Shown here piece after piece: positions 20,501 through 28,682 of a DNA stretch of 64,000 nt (its first letter is position 1; every line of letters begins with the position of its first letter). The stretch spans positions 16,832-80,831 of the forward strand of contig JAPORU010000176.1 of NCBI GenBank assembly GCA_026710045.1. The letters are read 5' to 3'. Made by a program: the position numbers and the translations under genes. The notes beneath the pieces are model-generated. The model had not been told where the DNA came from. It made no database searches and saw only the letters and a list, made by a program, of their open reading frames with translations. Source of the DNA: Aestuariivita sp. (GTDB lineage Bacteria > Pseudomonadota > Alphaproteobacteria > Rhodobacterales > Rhodobacteraceae).

Positions 20501-20984
20501 CGACTATATGGGCCGACATCGTGACTATGGACCCGTACGGACGTTACCAACAAAAACATTCTTTTACGGTATGGAACCCGGAGAAGAGATTAGTGCGGAG
20601 ATCGACCCTGGAAAAACGCTCGAAATCCGATGTCAGGCGATTGGAGAGTCGGACGAGAACGGAGAAGTCCGGGTATTCTTTGAACTCAACGGCCAGCCGC
20701 GGGTGATTCGTGTTCCAAATCGCTTACTCAAGAGTCAGAAAAACACGCATCCGAAAGTGGAAAATGACAATACAAACCACGTAGGTGCACCCATGCCAGG
20801 CGTCATTGCCACCGTTGCCGTTCAGGCCAACATGGAGGTAAAAAAAGGGGATCTGTTGATGACCATTGAAGCCATGAAGATGGAAACCGGCATACATGCC
20901 GAGAACAATGCCGTTGTTAAGTCTGTTTATGTCCAACCCGGCAGTCAAATTGATGCGAAGGATTTGCTCCTCGAATTTGCCTAA
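17547..20984 (+). CDS. pyc: Pyruvate carboxylase
   Basis: Biotin enzyme that carboxylates pyruvate to oxaloacetate, an anaplerotic step. The 1145-residue protein has a biotin carboxylase domain (about 1-460; KILIANRGEIA at the start and the ATP-grasp loop KASWGGGGRGMR), a carboxyltransferase domain (about 530-800; DTTMRDGHQSLLATRMR and the metal-binding HFHTHDTAG), and a C-terminal biotin carrier domain with EAMKMETG. I start it at ATG 17547 because GAGG lies six bases upstream; an in-frame TTG at 17535 would overlap that Shine-Dalgarno. It stands alone, upstream of the HNH gene and divergent from soxB. Confidence 0.98.
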   Translation: MAEFGKILIANRGEIAIRILRAANELGKRTVAVFAEEDKLGLHRFKADEAYQIGAGLGPVAAYLSIDEMIRVALESGVDAIHPGYGLLSENPDFVEACVKNGLTFIGPQAETMRALGNKDSARKVAMAAGVPVIPASNVLGPDMERIYAEAADIGYPLMLKASWGGGGRGMRPIMSADELEEKILEGRREAEAAFGNGDGFLEKMITHARHVEVQILGDKHGNLYHLYERDCSIQRRNQKVVERAPAPYLNTAQRSELCDLGHRVCKHVNYECAGTVEFLMDMKTEQFYFIEVNPRVQVEHTVTEEVTGIDIVQAQILIAEGKTIQEATGKSTQDDITLNGHAIQTRITTEDPQNQFIPDYGRITAYREATGMGIRLDGGTAYTGGIITRYYDSLLTKITAWASTPAMAIARMDRALREFRIRGVSTNIAFVENLLKHPTFLCNGYSTKFIDETPELFHFSRRRDRGTKVLTYIADITVNGHPEVKDRPKPPANIRVPIAPNRRTEPVKGVRNLLERQGAQAVAKWMKTEKRLLITDTTMRDGHQSLLATRMRSIDMIRVAPVYSTNLPELFSVECWGGATFDVAYRFLQECPWQRLRDLRACMPNLMTQMLLRGSNGVGYTNYPDNVVTTFVREAAKNIDVFRVFDSLNWVENMRVAMDAILDSEKICEGTICYTGDIQDPTRAKYDLKYYVNMAKDLQMSGAHILGLKDMAGVLKPSAARVLIKVLKEDVDLPIHFHTHDTAGVACATIFAASEAGVDAVDCAMDAFSGNTSQATLGSVVETLRGSDRDTELDIGAIREISDYWEAVRKQYAAFESGLQAPASEVYLHEMPGGQFTNLKAQARSMMLEERWHEVAQMYANVNQLFGDIVKVTPSSKVVGDMALMMVSQGLTLDDIRNPEIEVAFPESVVDMMRGNLGQPPGGFPKDLVQKVLKNEQPIVHRPSRDVPDVDLEATRQAVSQEMDGKAVDDEDLMGYLMYPKVFLDYMGRHRDYGPVRTLPTKTFFYGMEPGEEISAEIDPGKTLEIRCQAIGESDENGEVRVFFELNGQPRVIRVPNRLLKSQKNTHPKVENDNTNHVGAPMPGVIATVAVQANMEVKKGDLLMTIEAMKMETGIHAENNAVVKSVYVQPGSQIDAKDLLLEFA

Positions 20985-21150
20985 AATTAACGTACGCCGC
21001 GCATATTTAATGGCGTGTAGAAGACAATAGAACTGGGAATTGATTCAAACATATCTCGAATGAGCGATGATCGACATATCTGGTTTATTGATAAACAGCA
21101 ATTAAGTGACAATTCCTCTCTCTTGCAGTCGAGTAATCTAAGGATTTTCC

Positions 21151-22329
21151 TTGTCGTCCCATTACCATGGAAACAGACTACCGCTCTCCGATAGTCTCGA
21201 CATCGGCACCTTTGCCGGGGTCTTCAACAGATATACAAACAGCTACAAATTTTTGTTCTTCCGAACGCTGATGCGGAAAGGCATCTGGGACAACAAAAGA
21301 ACAATTTCATTCCGTGATATTGAAACGGGCATGATTGAAGAAGCTTGGTGGCCGGGATTTCACTTTCGCCTCAGTTTCGGATGTCAAGATAAGGTGATTC
21401 AAAGAATTGAAGACGCAGGATTTAATCATGACAACTTAAGATCAAACACACAAAGCATTCGGTCAACCGTTGATCAAATCGTCCCTCAAACAGGACATGC
21501 AAAGTTACTCCGTTTTGTACCCTACGCCTTCTTGAAACCATGGTTTCCTGACCTGCAACCAAAGTTAACGAATGATCAAGTCTACAAAGAAATCGCAAAG
21601 AGAAGCCAAAGCTGCTTTGACTCGAGAAAACCGTTATATCGCATCAATTTCCAATCAAGCCGTGTTACCAACTCATATCTGATTTCAAATGAAATCGAAT
21701 TTCATCACGATTGGTATAAATATCTATCAAGAAATCGTGGCATCATTCAAGGATGGAGCGATTCACACTGGCTCCGCTTCCTAGAAGGACGAAACCCAAA
21801 TGTGCCCAGTCTCAGTCAAAAAATTAGCATGCAATCGGAGCGTCAACCATTCACCTATCAACGAAAACTTTGGAAGCACATTATTGAAGACCATGATGTG
21901 TTTTCAATTTACTCGGGAAAACGTCTTCAGGCCGACAATTTTGACTTGGATCACTTCCTACCCTGGAGTTTCGTAACCCATGACCGCTTTTGGAATTTAA
22001 CCCCAATCGAGAAATCCATCAACTCAGAAAAAAGTGACCGCCTACCTCCAATCAGTTATATTCCCAAGTTGGCAAATCAGCATTCGATGTTCGCTCAACG
22101 AGCCAAACACCTATCACATTCCTTGAAGAAAGAATGGAAAAAAGTACTTGATGATTATGCCATAGATCTCAGAGTCGAAGATTCACGCATTTCTGACCCA
22201 GAAGCACTCAAAAAAACCTATGTCGAAACATTTTCAGGCCTAAGAGGAATCGCAAAACGAATGGGGTTCCAAGAGTGGTATTATCAACAGCCCGAGCAAC
22301 CATCACCATTGAACCGAGTTTTTCCTTAA
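21151..22329 (+). CDS. HNH endonuclease-domain protein
   Basis: 392 residues with a clear HNH/beta-beta-alpha-metal nuclease motif near the C-terminus: D267-H268-F-L-P-W-S-F, then D278, N282 in DRFWNL, N291 and K294 in SINSEKSDRLP. No CxxC zinc knuckles surround it. The N-terminal 250 residues (many aromatic and basic residues, for example RYTNSYKFLFFRTLM) are not recognised and may bind DNA or sense a target. The start is a TTG at 21151 with AAGGA six bases upstream. There is no methylase or helicase next to it, so it is an orphan nuclease between pyc and moeA. A role in defence against foreign DNA is inference. Confidence 0.75.
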   Translation: MSSHYHGNRLPLSDSLDIGTFAGVFNRYTNSYKFLFFRTLMRKGIWDNKRTISFRDIETGMIEEAWWPGFHFRLSFGCQDKVIQRIEDAGFNHDNLRSNTQSIRSTVDQIVPQTGHAKLLRFVPYAFLKPWFPDLQPKLTNDQVYKEIAKRSQSCFDSRKPLYRINFQSSRVTNSYLISNEIEFHHDWYKYLSRNRGIIQGWSDSHWLRFLEGRNPNVPSLSQKISMQSERQPFTYQRKLWKHIIEDHDVFSIYSGKRLQADNFDLDHFLPWSFVTHDRFWNLTPIEKSINSEKSDRLPPISYIPKLANQHSMFAQRAKHLSHSLKKEWKKVLDDYAIDLRVEDSRISDPEALKKTYVETFSGLRGIAKRMGFQEWYYQQPEQPSPLNRVFP

Positions 22330-22330
22330 A

Positions 22331-22359
22331 TTCAGACATTTTATTGACAATGTCCTGAA
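22331..22359. terminator. Stem-loop between convergent HNH and moeA genes
   Basis: TTCAGACATT and AATGTCCTGAA pair with one bulged C around an 8-base loop. The hairpin sits immediately after the HNH stop codon and 60 bp beyond the moeA stop, so it may end transcription from both sides. A long U-run is missing, which lowers confidence. Confidence 0.35.
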
Positions 22360-22421
22360 ATAATGCCGATTATGTTCTGCAACACAGCAACCACTTCCGC
22401 GAATAATGTGTATTCAATACC

Positions 22422-23687
22422 TCACAGTCCAAAGCTGCTGTAGGGGATAAATCGAACCGTATCGCCAACATGAATAGTTTGCGCATTCTCACATAACTCC
22501 ACCAGTCCCTCCGCCCAGCTTAAGCCACTTACACGTCCTGATCCTTCCGACTCAAACACGTCCACTTTTCCGTCTCGCATACGTGCCCTTAAATACTCCC
22601 TTCGGCCAGCCTTCTTACTCTTTGAAAATCCAGACGGAACATTAAATGCCGAAGGAACCGTCCATCCACGACCAGCCCGCAGATTCATCGCTGGCCAAAC
22701 AAAGATCAACGAGCACACAAAAGCCGCGACGGGATTTCCCGGCAATCCAAAAATCGGTTTTGTATTCCAAAGTCCGAAAGCAAGTGGACGTCCAGGCTTT
22801 ACGGCAATACGCCATTCCTTCAAAGCCCCGGATTCGTGTAAAAGTGCGGATACATGATCTTCATCACCCGCAGAGGCACCTCCCGATACAAGAATCAGAT
22901 CCGCTGTCTTGCTCGCTAGGTCAAGCGCCTGTCGCAAGTCCGATCTATTGTCTGAAACCTTCCCGATATCGATCACTTCAAATCCAAATCTGCTCACAAG
23001 AGCTTTAAGCATCGGTCGATTGACATCGTAAATCTGATCGAAATTTACCGGTAAACCGGTCTCAACCAACTCATTACCCGTCGACACGATCGCCACTCTG
23101 AGACGCTTCCGAAGTGTAACCTCTGAAACTCCGACCGCCGTGGCCAGACCGACGTCGGCGGCCGTCAGACAGCGCCCGGACTTTATTACGATGCGTCCCG
23201 CAACAACATCTTCTCCAGCTTTTCGGGTATTCGTGTATCTCTTGATTGGTCCATCAAACGTGATAATGGAGCCGAGCTTCTGCACCTGTTCATCAAGAAC
23301 GACCGTATCAACGCCATGCGGTAAACTTGCACCCGTAAGAATTCGAATTGCCTGCCCCGGAGGCACCGTATCTTGGAATGGCTTTCCCGCAGCCGCTCGC
23401 CCGCCAACCAACAACATTGATTTCGGTCCGTCCCCAACCGGGCCCCAAAAACCATATCCATCGACAGCCGAATTGGCGCATGGTGGATTGGATCTCAGTG
23501 CCATAACAGGTTCTGCAAGAACGCGACCCAAAGCCTGTGCAAGACCTTGCTTTTCGACTCCCACAATTGGCACAAGATATGAACGAATTGTAGCCAACGC
23601 CTCATCGACGGCCGTCCAATCAACACCAGGGGGAAGTGCAAAACAATCATTTACCACGGAGAATGATGTTGGTTTATCGGGCTCCAA
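22422..23687 (-). CDS. moeA: Molybdopterin molybdotransferase MoeA
   Basis: Inserts molybdate into adenylated molybdopterin in the last step of molybdenum cofactor synthesis. The 421-residue protein opens with the alphaproteobacterial NDCFALPPGVDWTAVDEAL, then shows NSAVDGYG, RILTGASLPHG, SGGASAGDEDHV and FGLPGNPVAAFVC, the conserved MoeA motifs. The start is a TTG at 23685-23687; AAGGAGGG eight bases upstream makes this credible. It is downstream of fdhD-mobA-mobB on the same strand but separated from mobB by 380 bp. Confidence 0.95.
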   Translation of the reverse strand: MEPDKPTSFSVVNDCFALPPGVDWTAVDEALATIRSYLVPIVGVEKQGLAQALGRVLAEPVMALRSNPPCANSAVDGYGFWGPVGDGPKSMLLVGGRAAAGKPFQDTVPPGQAIRILTGASLPHGVDTVVLDEQVQKLGSIITFDGPIKRYTNTRKAGEDVVAGRIVIKSGRCLTAADVGLATAVGVSEVTLRKRLRVAIVSTGNELVETGLPVNFDQIYDVNRPMLKALVSRFGFEVIDIGKVSDNRSDLRQALDLASKTADLILVSGGASAGDEDHVSALLHESGALKEWRIAVKPGRPLAFGLWNTKPIFGLPGNPVAAFVCSLIFVWPAMNLRAGRGWTVPSAFNVPSGFSKSKKAGRREYLRARMRDGKVDVFESEGSGRVSGLSWAEGLVELCENAQTIHVGDTVRFIPYSSFGL

Positions 23688-24066
23688 TAATCCAACCCTC
23701 CTTCAGCACAGACGTTGTAAGTCCCAAAATTATCATCCCACCAAATACCGGAAAACGTCCGGAATCTTTAGTCGATCTGTTCAGCATAACACACCTGAAG
23801 CCGAACCCGGTCTTCGCTGGTCCTTCAATCCAATAGGCACGAATGTTCAATATCCTGGAATTCAAAACCACTGATGACTCTCAATTTCCAATGTAAATTG
23901 ATCCTCTGTATGAAACCCATCAAATCTGCGACACAAACAGGACTAAGAACCCCAGCCAAGCCCGAGACTTCAACACATACAAGAAGCCCAGATTACACTG
24001 TTTATTGAGCTCTGTTCGATCGCTCTGCCATCGATTACGCCACTGCACAAGGGCCCAGCATCTCTG
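23688..24066. other. Gap between mobB and moeA
   Basis: 380 bp inside what is otherwise a tight operon. A GTG-started frame on the minus strand (23674-23871) would give 65 residues with a hydrophobic stretch (VFGGMIILGLTTSVLKEGW) ending across the moeA start. It has no recognisable family and could be chance. The AAGGAGGG ribosome binding site of moeA lies at the low-coordinate end. Confidence 0.3.
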
Positions 24067-24558
24067 TCACAAATCCAGATCCGTCAAGATGAAATCTGTA
24101 ATCGCGACTGTGTCATTTAAGTCAAATACTGGTCGGTCCAAGACAAGATCCTGATCGCTCGCAATCGCGCGTATGAGCGGATCTTCCCGAGCAATCAGGG
24201 GATGATCCGTTTGCGCCCGATGAGCCTCAATTTTAAAATGAGAGTCACCTTTGTAACCTTCAACCAATACCAGATCGACGGGCGACAAGAGCGAGAGCAG
24301 TGTCTCTAACTTCGGCTCGTCTTCATTTCGAAATTCATGCATCAAAGCGAAACGGCAACGTGAGGCCAAGAGAACCTCAGTTGCACCTGCCTTGCGATGT
24401 CGGAAACTGTCCTTACCCTCTTGGTCCACATCGAAACTATGATGCGCATGCTTTACCGTCGAAACGCGATATCCACGGTTCGTGATCTCACCGAGCAATC
24501 TTTCTATTAAACTGGTCTTGCCGGTATTCTTCCAACCTACAACACCGTAAATCTTCAC
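24067..24558 (-). CDS. mobB: Molybdopterin-guanine dinucleotide biosynthesis protein MobB
   Basis: 163-residue GTP-binding adapter that assists MobA. The P-loop GWKNTGKTSL lies at residues 8-17, followed by VSTVKHAHHSFDVDQEGKDS and later VEGYKGDSHFKIE, all standard for MobB. It overlaps mobA by four bases, so the two are translated together. Full length for the short MobB form. Confidence 0.95.
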   Translation of the reverse strand: MKIYGVVGWKNTGKTSLIERLLGEITNRGYRVSTVKHAHHSFDVDQEGKDSFRHRKAGATEVLLASRCRFALMHEFRNEDEPKLETLLSLLSPVDLVLVEGYKGDSHFKIEAHRAQTDHPLIAREDPLIRAIASDQDLVLDRPVFDLNDTVAITDFILTDLDL

Positions 24559-25163
24559 AACATTTGCTCCGCAAAAACCAGGTCTTCAGGAGTATTGATA
24601 TTGAAGAAGCTTTCTACCTCGCTTCCCGAGAACACTGCTTCTCGGCAGTCATGCAGGTCTGTCCACCTGACAACTTTTCGTAGTCCCGACTCCAGTGATT
24701 GTCGCAGGTCATGTCGCAAACTGACGGACCAAAGTCCGAAGGTTGGATGACGTCGCCGAACCTGATCAGCCTCCTCGGTCACAGCCAACACCAATGGAGT
24801 CTTCATATTGGTGCTCTCAGCCTCCAGCCTTGCTACAAGATCAATTGGAAAAAAGGGGGTATCGCTCGCGACGGAAACAATCGTGCTCGCCCCATACGCT
24901 GCGGCCCAGTCCATACCCGCCAATATACCAGCCAACGGGCCAACGTTTCCCTCAAAAGTGTCTTCAATAACGGTCAATCCAAATCCATCAAAGCGATCCA
25001 CCTGCCCATTCGCATTCAACGCAATTGTCGATACTTGTTCACGGAGCCGATCGATCACTAATGACAAAAGTACTTGACCGTTCAGTGTCACCAAACACTT
25101 GTCTATTCCACCCATTCGTCTTCCAAGGCCTCCGGCCAGAATCACTCCGAACGGTTCGATCAT
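24555..25163 (-). CDS. mobA: Molybdenum cofactor guanylyltransferase MobA
   Basis: Transfers GMP from GTP to the molybdenum cofactor to make MGD for DMSO-reductase-family enzymes such as formate dehydrogenase. 202 residues; the nucleotidyltransferase signature GVILAGGLGRRMGGIDKCLV is at residues 6-25, and the metal-binding SVASDTPFFP is in the middle. The C-terminus FNINTPEDL is typical. Overlaps both fdhD and mobB by four bases. Confidence 0.96.
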   Translation of the reverse strand: MIEPFGVILAGGLGRRMGGIDKCLVTLNGQVLLSLVIDRLREQVSTIALNANGQVDRFDGFGLTVIEDTFEGNVGPLAGILAGMDWAAAYGASTIVSVASDTPFFPIDLVARLEAESTNMKTPLVLAVTEEADQVRRRHPTFGLWSVSLRHDLRQSLESGLRKVVRWTDLHDCREAVFSGSEVESFFNINTPEDLVFAEQML

Positions 25164-26083
25164 TTTCTCTTGATCCCTCCAAACTTCGAGCCCTCGTCTT
25201 CCACCGAAACATTGATATCCGAATCATAAACCAACCGCGATTCACCACTCAGACACGTAAAGCGCTTGCCCCGCATGCGGCCAATCAATGTGATACCGAC
25301 TTGCCGCGCGATATCAACACCCCACGCGGTAAAGCCTGAACGTGACACAAGAATGGGAATGCCCATCAAGGCCGTCTTTATAACCATCTCGGACGTTAGA
25401 CGGCCGGTTGTGTAAAGTAACTTATCTTCCGCAGAAATATTCTCTTGAAGCATCAAACCCGCAATTTTATCAACCGCGTTATGACGTCCGACATCCTCCA
25501 TATACACAAGCACCCGATTTCGATGACACAGAGCCGTGCCATGAATGGCCCCAACCTTGAGATAAAGTGATGGCATCTGGTTAATTCGAAACGACAAATC
25601 ATACAGCCAGGATACATGTAACGCAATGTCTGGCAAGACCACGTTTTCGAGACCTACCATAATGTCACCAAAAACGGTGCCAACAGCACACCCACTTGTT
25701 CGCGTCTTCTTCTTTAGTTTTTCTTCATAATTTGTCGGCTTTTCTGTTCTCACGACAACAACTTCAAGGTCAGCATCAAATTCGACACAGCGCACGTCCT
25801 CATTGGAGGCCAGCATACCTTGATTAAAAAGAAACCCAAGCGCCAAGTATTCTGGATAATCTCCAATTGTCATAGCCGTGACTATCTCCTGACTGTTGAG
25901 GAAAATTGTCAACGGTCTTTCTTCAATGACAGAGATCTGTTTCTTACCGCCAAAGTGATCGATCCCTTCAACGGCGCGCGTCAATCCGGGTGCATCGGGC
26001 TTTGGACTGATCAGTAGATCTTCAGGTTTCGTTGTTGACGACACGCTCACATCCCCTAAAGCAAATGGACCGTTGCGTTCCAC
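25160..26083 (-). CDS. fdhD: Formate dehydrogenase accessory sulfurtransferase FdhD
   Basis: Sulfurates the molybdenum cofactor before insertion into formate dehydrogenase. 307 residues; LALGFLFNQG, TRTSGCAVGTVFGD, HGTALCHRN, EDVGRHNAVDKI and TTGRLTSEMVIK are conserved FdhD segments. Only one Cys occurs in the active loop (SGCAVG) where the E. coli protein has two. The start is a GTG at 26081-26083. It leads fdhD-mobA-mobB-(moeA). No formate dehydrogenase structural gene lies in the window, so the enzyme served must be encoded elsewhere. Confidence 0.94.
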   Translation of the reverse strand: MERNGPFALGDVSVSSTTKPEDLLISPKPDAPGLTRAVEGIDHFGGKKQISVIEERPLTIFLNSQEIVTAMTIGDYPEYLALGFLFNQGMLASNEDVRCVEFDADLEVVVVRTEKPTNYEEKLKKKTRTSGCAVGTVFGDIMVGLENVVLPDIALHVSWLYDLSFRINQMPSLYLKVGAIHGTALCHRNRVLVYMEDVGRHNAVDKIAGLMLQENISAEDKLLYTTGRLTSEMVIKTALMGIPILVSRSGFTAWGVDIARQVGITLIGRMRGKRFTCLSGESRLVYDSDINVSVEDEGSKFGGIKRK

Positions 26084-26154
26084 ATATCATTCATTGGCTA
26101 AAAATCCACTTGCGATCTCGAAGAAGGATAGCTATTATTTTCCTTGATACGGAT

Positions 26155-26229
26155 GCGGGCGTAGCTCAGAGGTAGAGCATTACCTTGCCAAGGTAAGGGT
26201 CGTGAGTTCAATTCTCATCGCCCGCTCCA
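26155..26229 (+). tRNA. tRNA-Gly(GCC)
   Basis: Cloverleaf closes well: acceptor GCGGGCG / CGCCCGC, discriminator T, and an encoded CCA at 26227-26229. The anticodon stem ACCTT/AAGGT encloses a loop with anticodon GCC, and the T-arm contains GTTCAATTC. It is divergent from fdhD, about 70 bp away. Its 3' end is partly repeated 130 bp downstream. Confidence 0.97.
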
Positions 26230-26595
26230 GGTTCTGCTAAGCGCATCTGCTGATCTCTCATTTGAAAAATTTGACACACCATCTAAAAGGATGAGTTCAG
26301 ATAAACTCATGCGAGTGCCATTCGAGGATATCCCATAATTGCGGGATTCTCATATGACGCCCGCTCCGTGCCTCTGTACCGTGACTCAAAACCATTTTTG
26401 GTCGGTGACCTAAAGTATCAGAACAAGACATGAATGGACGACCGTAAAAGCGTCATGATTTTGCAAGATTCGACATACAGCCTTTGACCATAAAATGGTC
26501 AAAGAAATTCGGTCAATCTGACAGAACCATACCCGTTGACTACCAAAATGGGCTCAAAATGATGGTCGATTATCTCTTTGGAATTACAATCCTTA
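26230..26595. other. Non-coding stretch after tRNA-Gly
   Basis: About 365 bp between the tRNA and the stop codon of the duplicated alpha-CTD/sigma4 gene. Apart from the partial tRNA 3'-end repeat at 26346-26367 I see no gene. A small inverted pair GACCATAAAATGGTC occurs near 26490. Confidence 0.4.
26346..26367 (+). repeat. Partial duplicate of the tRNA-Gly 3' end
   Basis: ATTCTCAT followed by CGCCCGCTCC occurs in the tRNA (26211-26228) and again here with a 4-base ATGA insertion between the two blocks. The copy has no matching 5' half, so it is not a second tRNA gene. It could be an attachment-site scar of a past tRNA-targeted integration or debris of a deleted tandem tRNA. Confidence 0.5.
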
Positions 26596-28155
26596 TCACG
26601 AAGATCTTCGCGGTCGACCATTTGGATATCCGGAGAACACTGCCCAAAGAATGGCGACCGCCTGCTCAATGGGCTCGGAATTATTCAACTGCCAACGTTT
26701 CAAGAGATTTTGGTTGAACGTATCAAAATCATATCGCGAAGTCGAAAAGACCCCTGCGGCTTCCTTCCAGTATTGAAGCCAAGACGCATCAAGCCAGACG
26801 GGCAAAAGATTGTATCGTCGCTTCACAAAGATAGCGTTCAAGTATTCCAAGAGAACGCTTTCTTCCCGCTTTATCGTAGGGCCGTGCGTGTTTAGTCGAT
26901 CAGCTGCGTCACTTAATGTCGGACGATTTCTTGCAAGTTGACTCGTACGAAACTTAAAGATCTCGGTGGCTCGACGAGAGATCTTCAATCGATCAATCAA
27001 TTTTTCTAAATTCTCAGGTAAATTGATCAGAAACCCCGTTACATCAGCGGTCGAAGACTTTGGAAACGGCTCAATCCCGATTGACTTCTGATAGAGAGCC
27101 CAATCGATAACTCCATTATCATCAAAACAATGCGCGATCATATTCACGTGCCTACAAGCCTCTGACAACGCAAGAGTCGACCGATATCCAATCCGTCCGT
27201 TACGGCTAAGATCCACAAAGTCCTTTATGGTGTGGATTCCATCATCTTCTAGTCGTCGCACATGTTGATCGAGTCTCAGCCGTCGGAACGGCAAATTACT
27301 CACTTCTTCCCGTAATTCACCATACAAAGAAGGGTGTATCATTATCGCGGTTCTAAAGTCCTCGGGAAGACGTGACGTACCGGCGAGGATAGACCAAATG
27401 ATCGGAAGCTGACGCACCAAAGATGGAACATCGACATCCCAGAGTTTGGACAGGGAGGATACAAAGTCGTCAAATGGCCGATTCTCGAAATCATTTAATT
27501 CAGCGGCCGCAATCTGCCACCAACGGGCAAAACCGAACCGAAAATGTACATTCAATCGAACATAGAAATCCGTCAACAGTGCATTTGAGAGTTCACGGAT
27601 CAGTTTCTCCTCCTTTTGTCTTACCCGTTCCCGGGTGATCGGCAACACCGCAGCCTGACCAATCTGCTCAAGTGTCTTTTGCTGTCCCGGCATTTTCAAA
27701 ATGCGACTCCGCAAAATATCTGCGTCAACCTCATCTGAAATATGATCGGCAATCTCAACAAATGATCGATCAAGTGCCTCAATAAGCTCTTGTCCCGTTT
27801 CGGGCGCTTTCGACAACGGTATGAGGGTAATATCGCAGATTCGACAGTATTCCTCCCAGTTGACCGCCCCATCCGTCATTACAGATGCAACAAGCGCGTT
27901 GAGACGTGACACGATCAGATCAAACGTCGTAGATCCCATTCCTTCGACCTGATCGGGTTCAAGCGGCCATGCCTCAATCAAGTGACCAATGGTCGAAATC
28001 TTTTGATCAACCAACAGTTGAGTCTTTATCCCAATATGGAGACACCCAATCGAGAAGTCTTTGACGGTATCTGGTACACTTGAACAATCTACGGCAAGTT
28101 TTTTTCTATCTTTCACTTTGACGCCATCCATCATGACGGACTGCTTTGGCTGCAC
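26596..28155 (-). CDS. Internally duplicated RNA polymerase alpha-CTD-like / sigma region 4-like protein
   Basis: 519 residues containing two copies of one unit, offset by about 250. Each copy has, in order: a helix-hairpin-helix like the RNA polymerase alpha C-terminal domain (ISTIGHLIEAW at 53-63; IHTIKDFVDLS at 307-317), a linker (DGAVNWEEYCRICDITLIPL at 95-114; NGVIDWALYQKSIGIEPFP at 347-366), a helix-turn-helix like sigma-70 region 4 (TLEQIGQAAVLPITRERVRQ at 161-180; TLSDAADRL and TIKREESVLLEYL at 413-439), and a tail ending IIWSILAG (252-259) or ILWAVFSG (502-509). The second HTH is more diverged. The GTG start has a strong TAGGAGG ten bases upstream. It stands alone beside tRNA-Gly. 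It may act as a regulator touching promoter DNA or polymerase, or a DNA-binding defence factor; both are inference. Confidence 0.75.
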   Translation of the reverse strand: MQPKQSVMMDGVKVKDRKKLAVDCSSVPDTVKDFSIGCLHIGIKTQLLVDQKISTIGHLIEAWPLEPDQVEGMGSTTFDLIVSRLNALVASVMTDGAVNWEEYCRICDITLIPLSKAPETGQELIEALDRSFVEIADHISDEVDADILRSRILKMPGQQKTLEQIGQAAVLPITRERVRQKEEKLIRELSNALLTDFYVRLNVHFRFGFARWWQIAAAELNDFENRPFDDFVSSLSKLWDVDVPSLVRQLPIIWSILAGTSRLPEDFRTAIMIHPSLYGELREEVSNLPFRRLRLDQHVRRLEDDGIHTIKDFVDLSRNGRIGYRSTLALSEACRHVNMIAHCFDDNGVIDWALYQKSIGIEPFPKSSTADVTGFLINLPENLEKLIDRLKISRRATEIFKFRTSQLARNRPTLSDAADRLNTHGPTIKREESVLLEYLNAIFVKRRYNLLPVWLDASWLQYWKEAAGVFSTSRYDFDTFNQNLLKRWQLNNSEPIEQAVAILWAVFSGYPNGRPRRSS

Positions 28156-28382
28156 TTTTATATCGACCTCCTAAAATCAAGAAAAAACAAACCTATTTTC
28201 AGAGACTCTGTAACACGTTGCTGTTGTTGCACACGCGCCCTTCACAAGACCCGACTTAACTCTATCTGCGCAACACAACTCTGATTACCCCAGTGTCGCT
28301 TGTTGATTCTGTCCGCGCACTCACCACCATCGCATTTGATCCTCGCTAAAATTCAACAGGTTTTAACACAGTCAGGACACAG

Positions 28383-28642
28383 CTGGAAATCGCAACAGTT
28401 ATTGGTCCACCTGAGACCCTCGAGATCCGCGATATGGATATATCAGGAATTCCTACATAGACGATTGAAGAAACATCAAAACAGCAGTCCAACAATCGAC
28501 ACGAAATCGGTGCTATTTTCCCGATAAATGTCTCGAACTCTACACAGGGCCTGAACAAAGCGCACCCTCGCCAAATGAGGTGAAAGTCACTTGGCAACAA
28601 CCTGATGAAAAATGGTTCAAGCAATCACCAAGAAATCATTGA
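28383..28642 (+). pseudogene. Coding-like remnant, two frames, family unknown
   Basis: One plus-strand frame reads LEIATVIGPPETLEIRDMDI to a stop after SGIPT near 28460. Another reads FPDKCLELYTGPEQSAPSPN then EVKVTWQQPDEKWFKQSP to a stop at 28640-28642. Both look like protein sequence rather than shadows, and neither has a start. I do not recognise the family. Confidence 0.35.
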
Positions 28643-28682
28643 TGACCGACCTCATGTTATCCAATAATGATGCCTCATCATA

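Noticed and set aside
23140..23874. A 244-codon plus-strand frame opposite moeA
   Set aside because: Antisense to conserved MoeA motifs, with Pro/Arg/Ser-rich composition typical of shadow frames.
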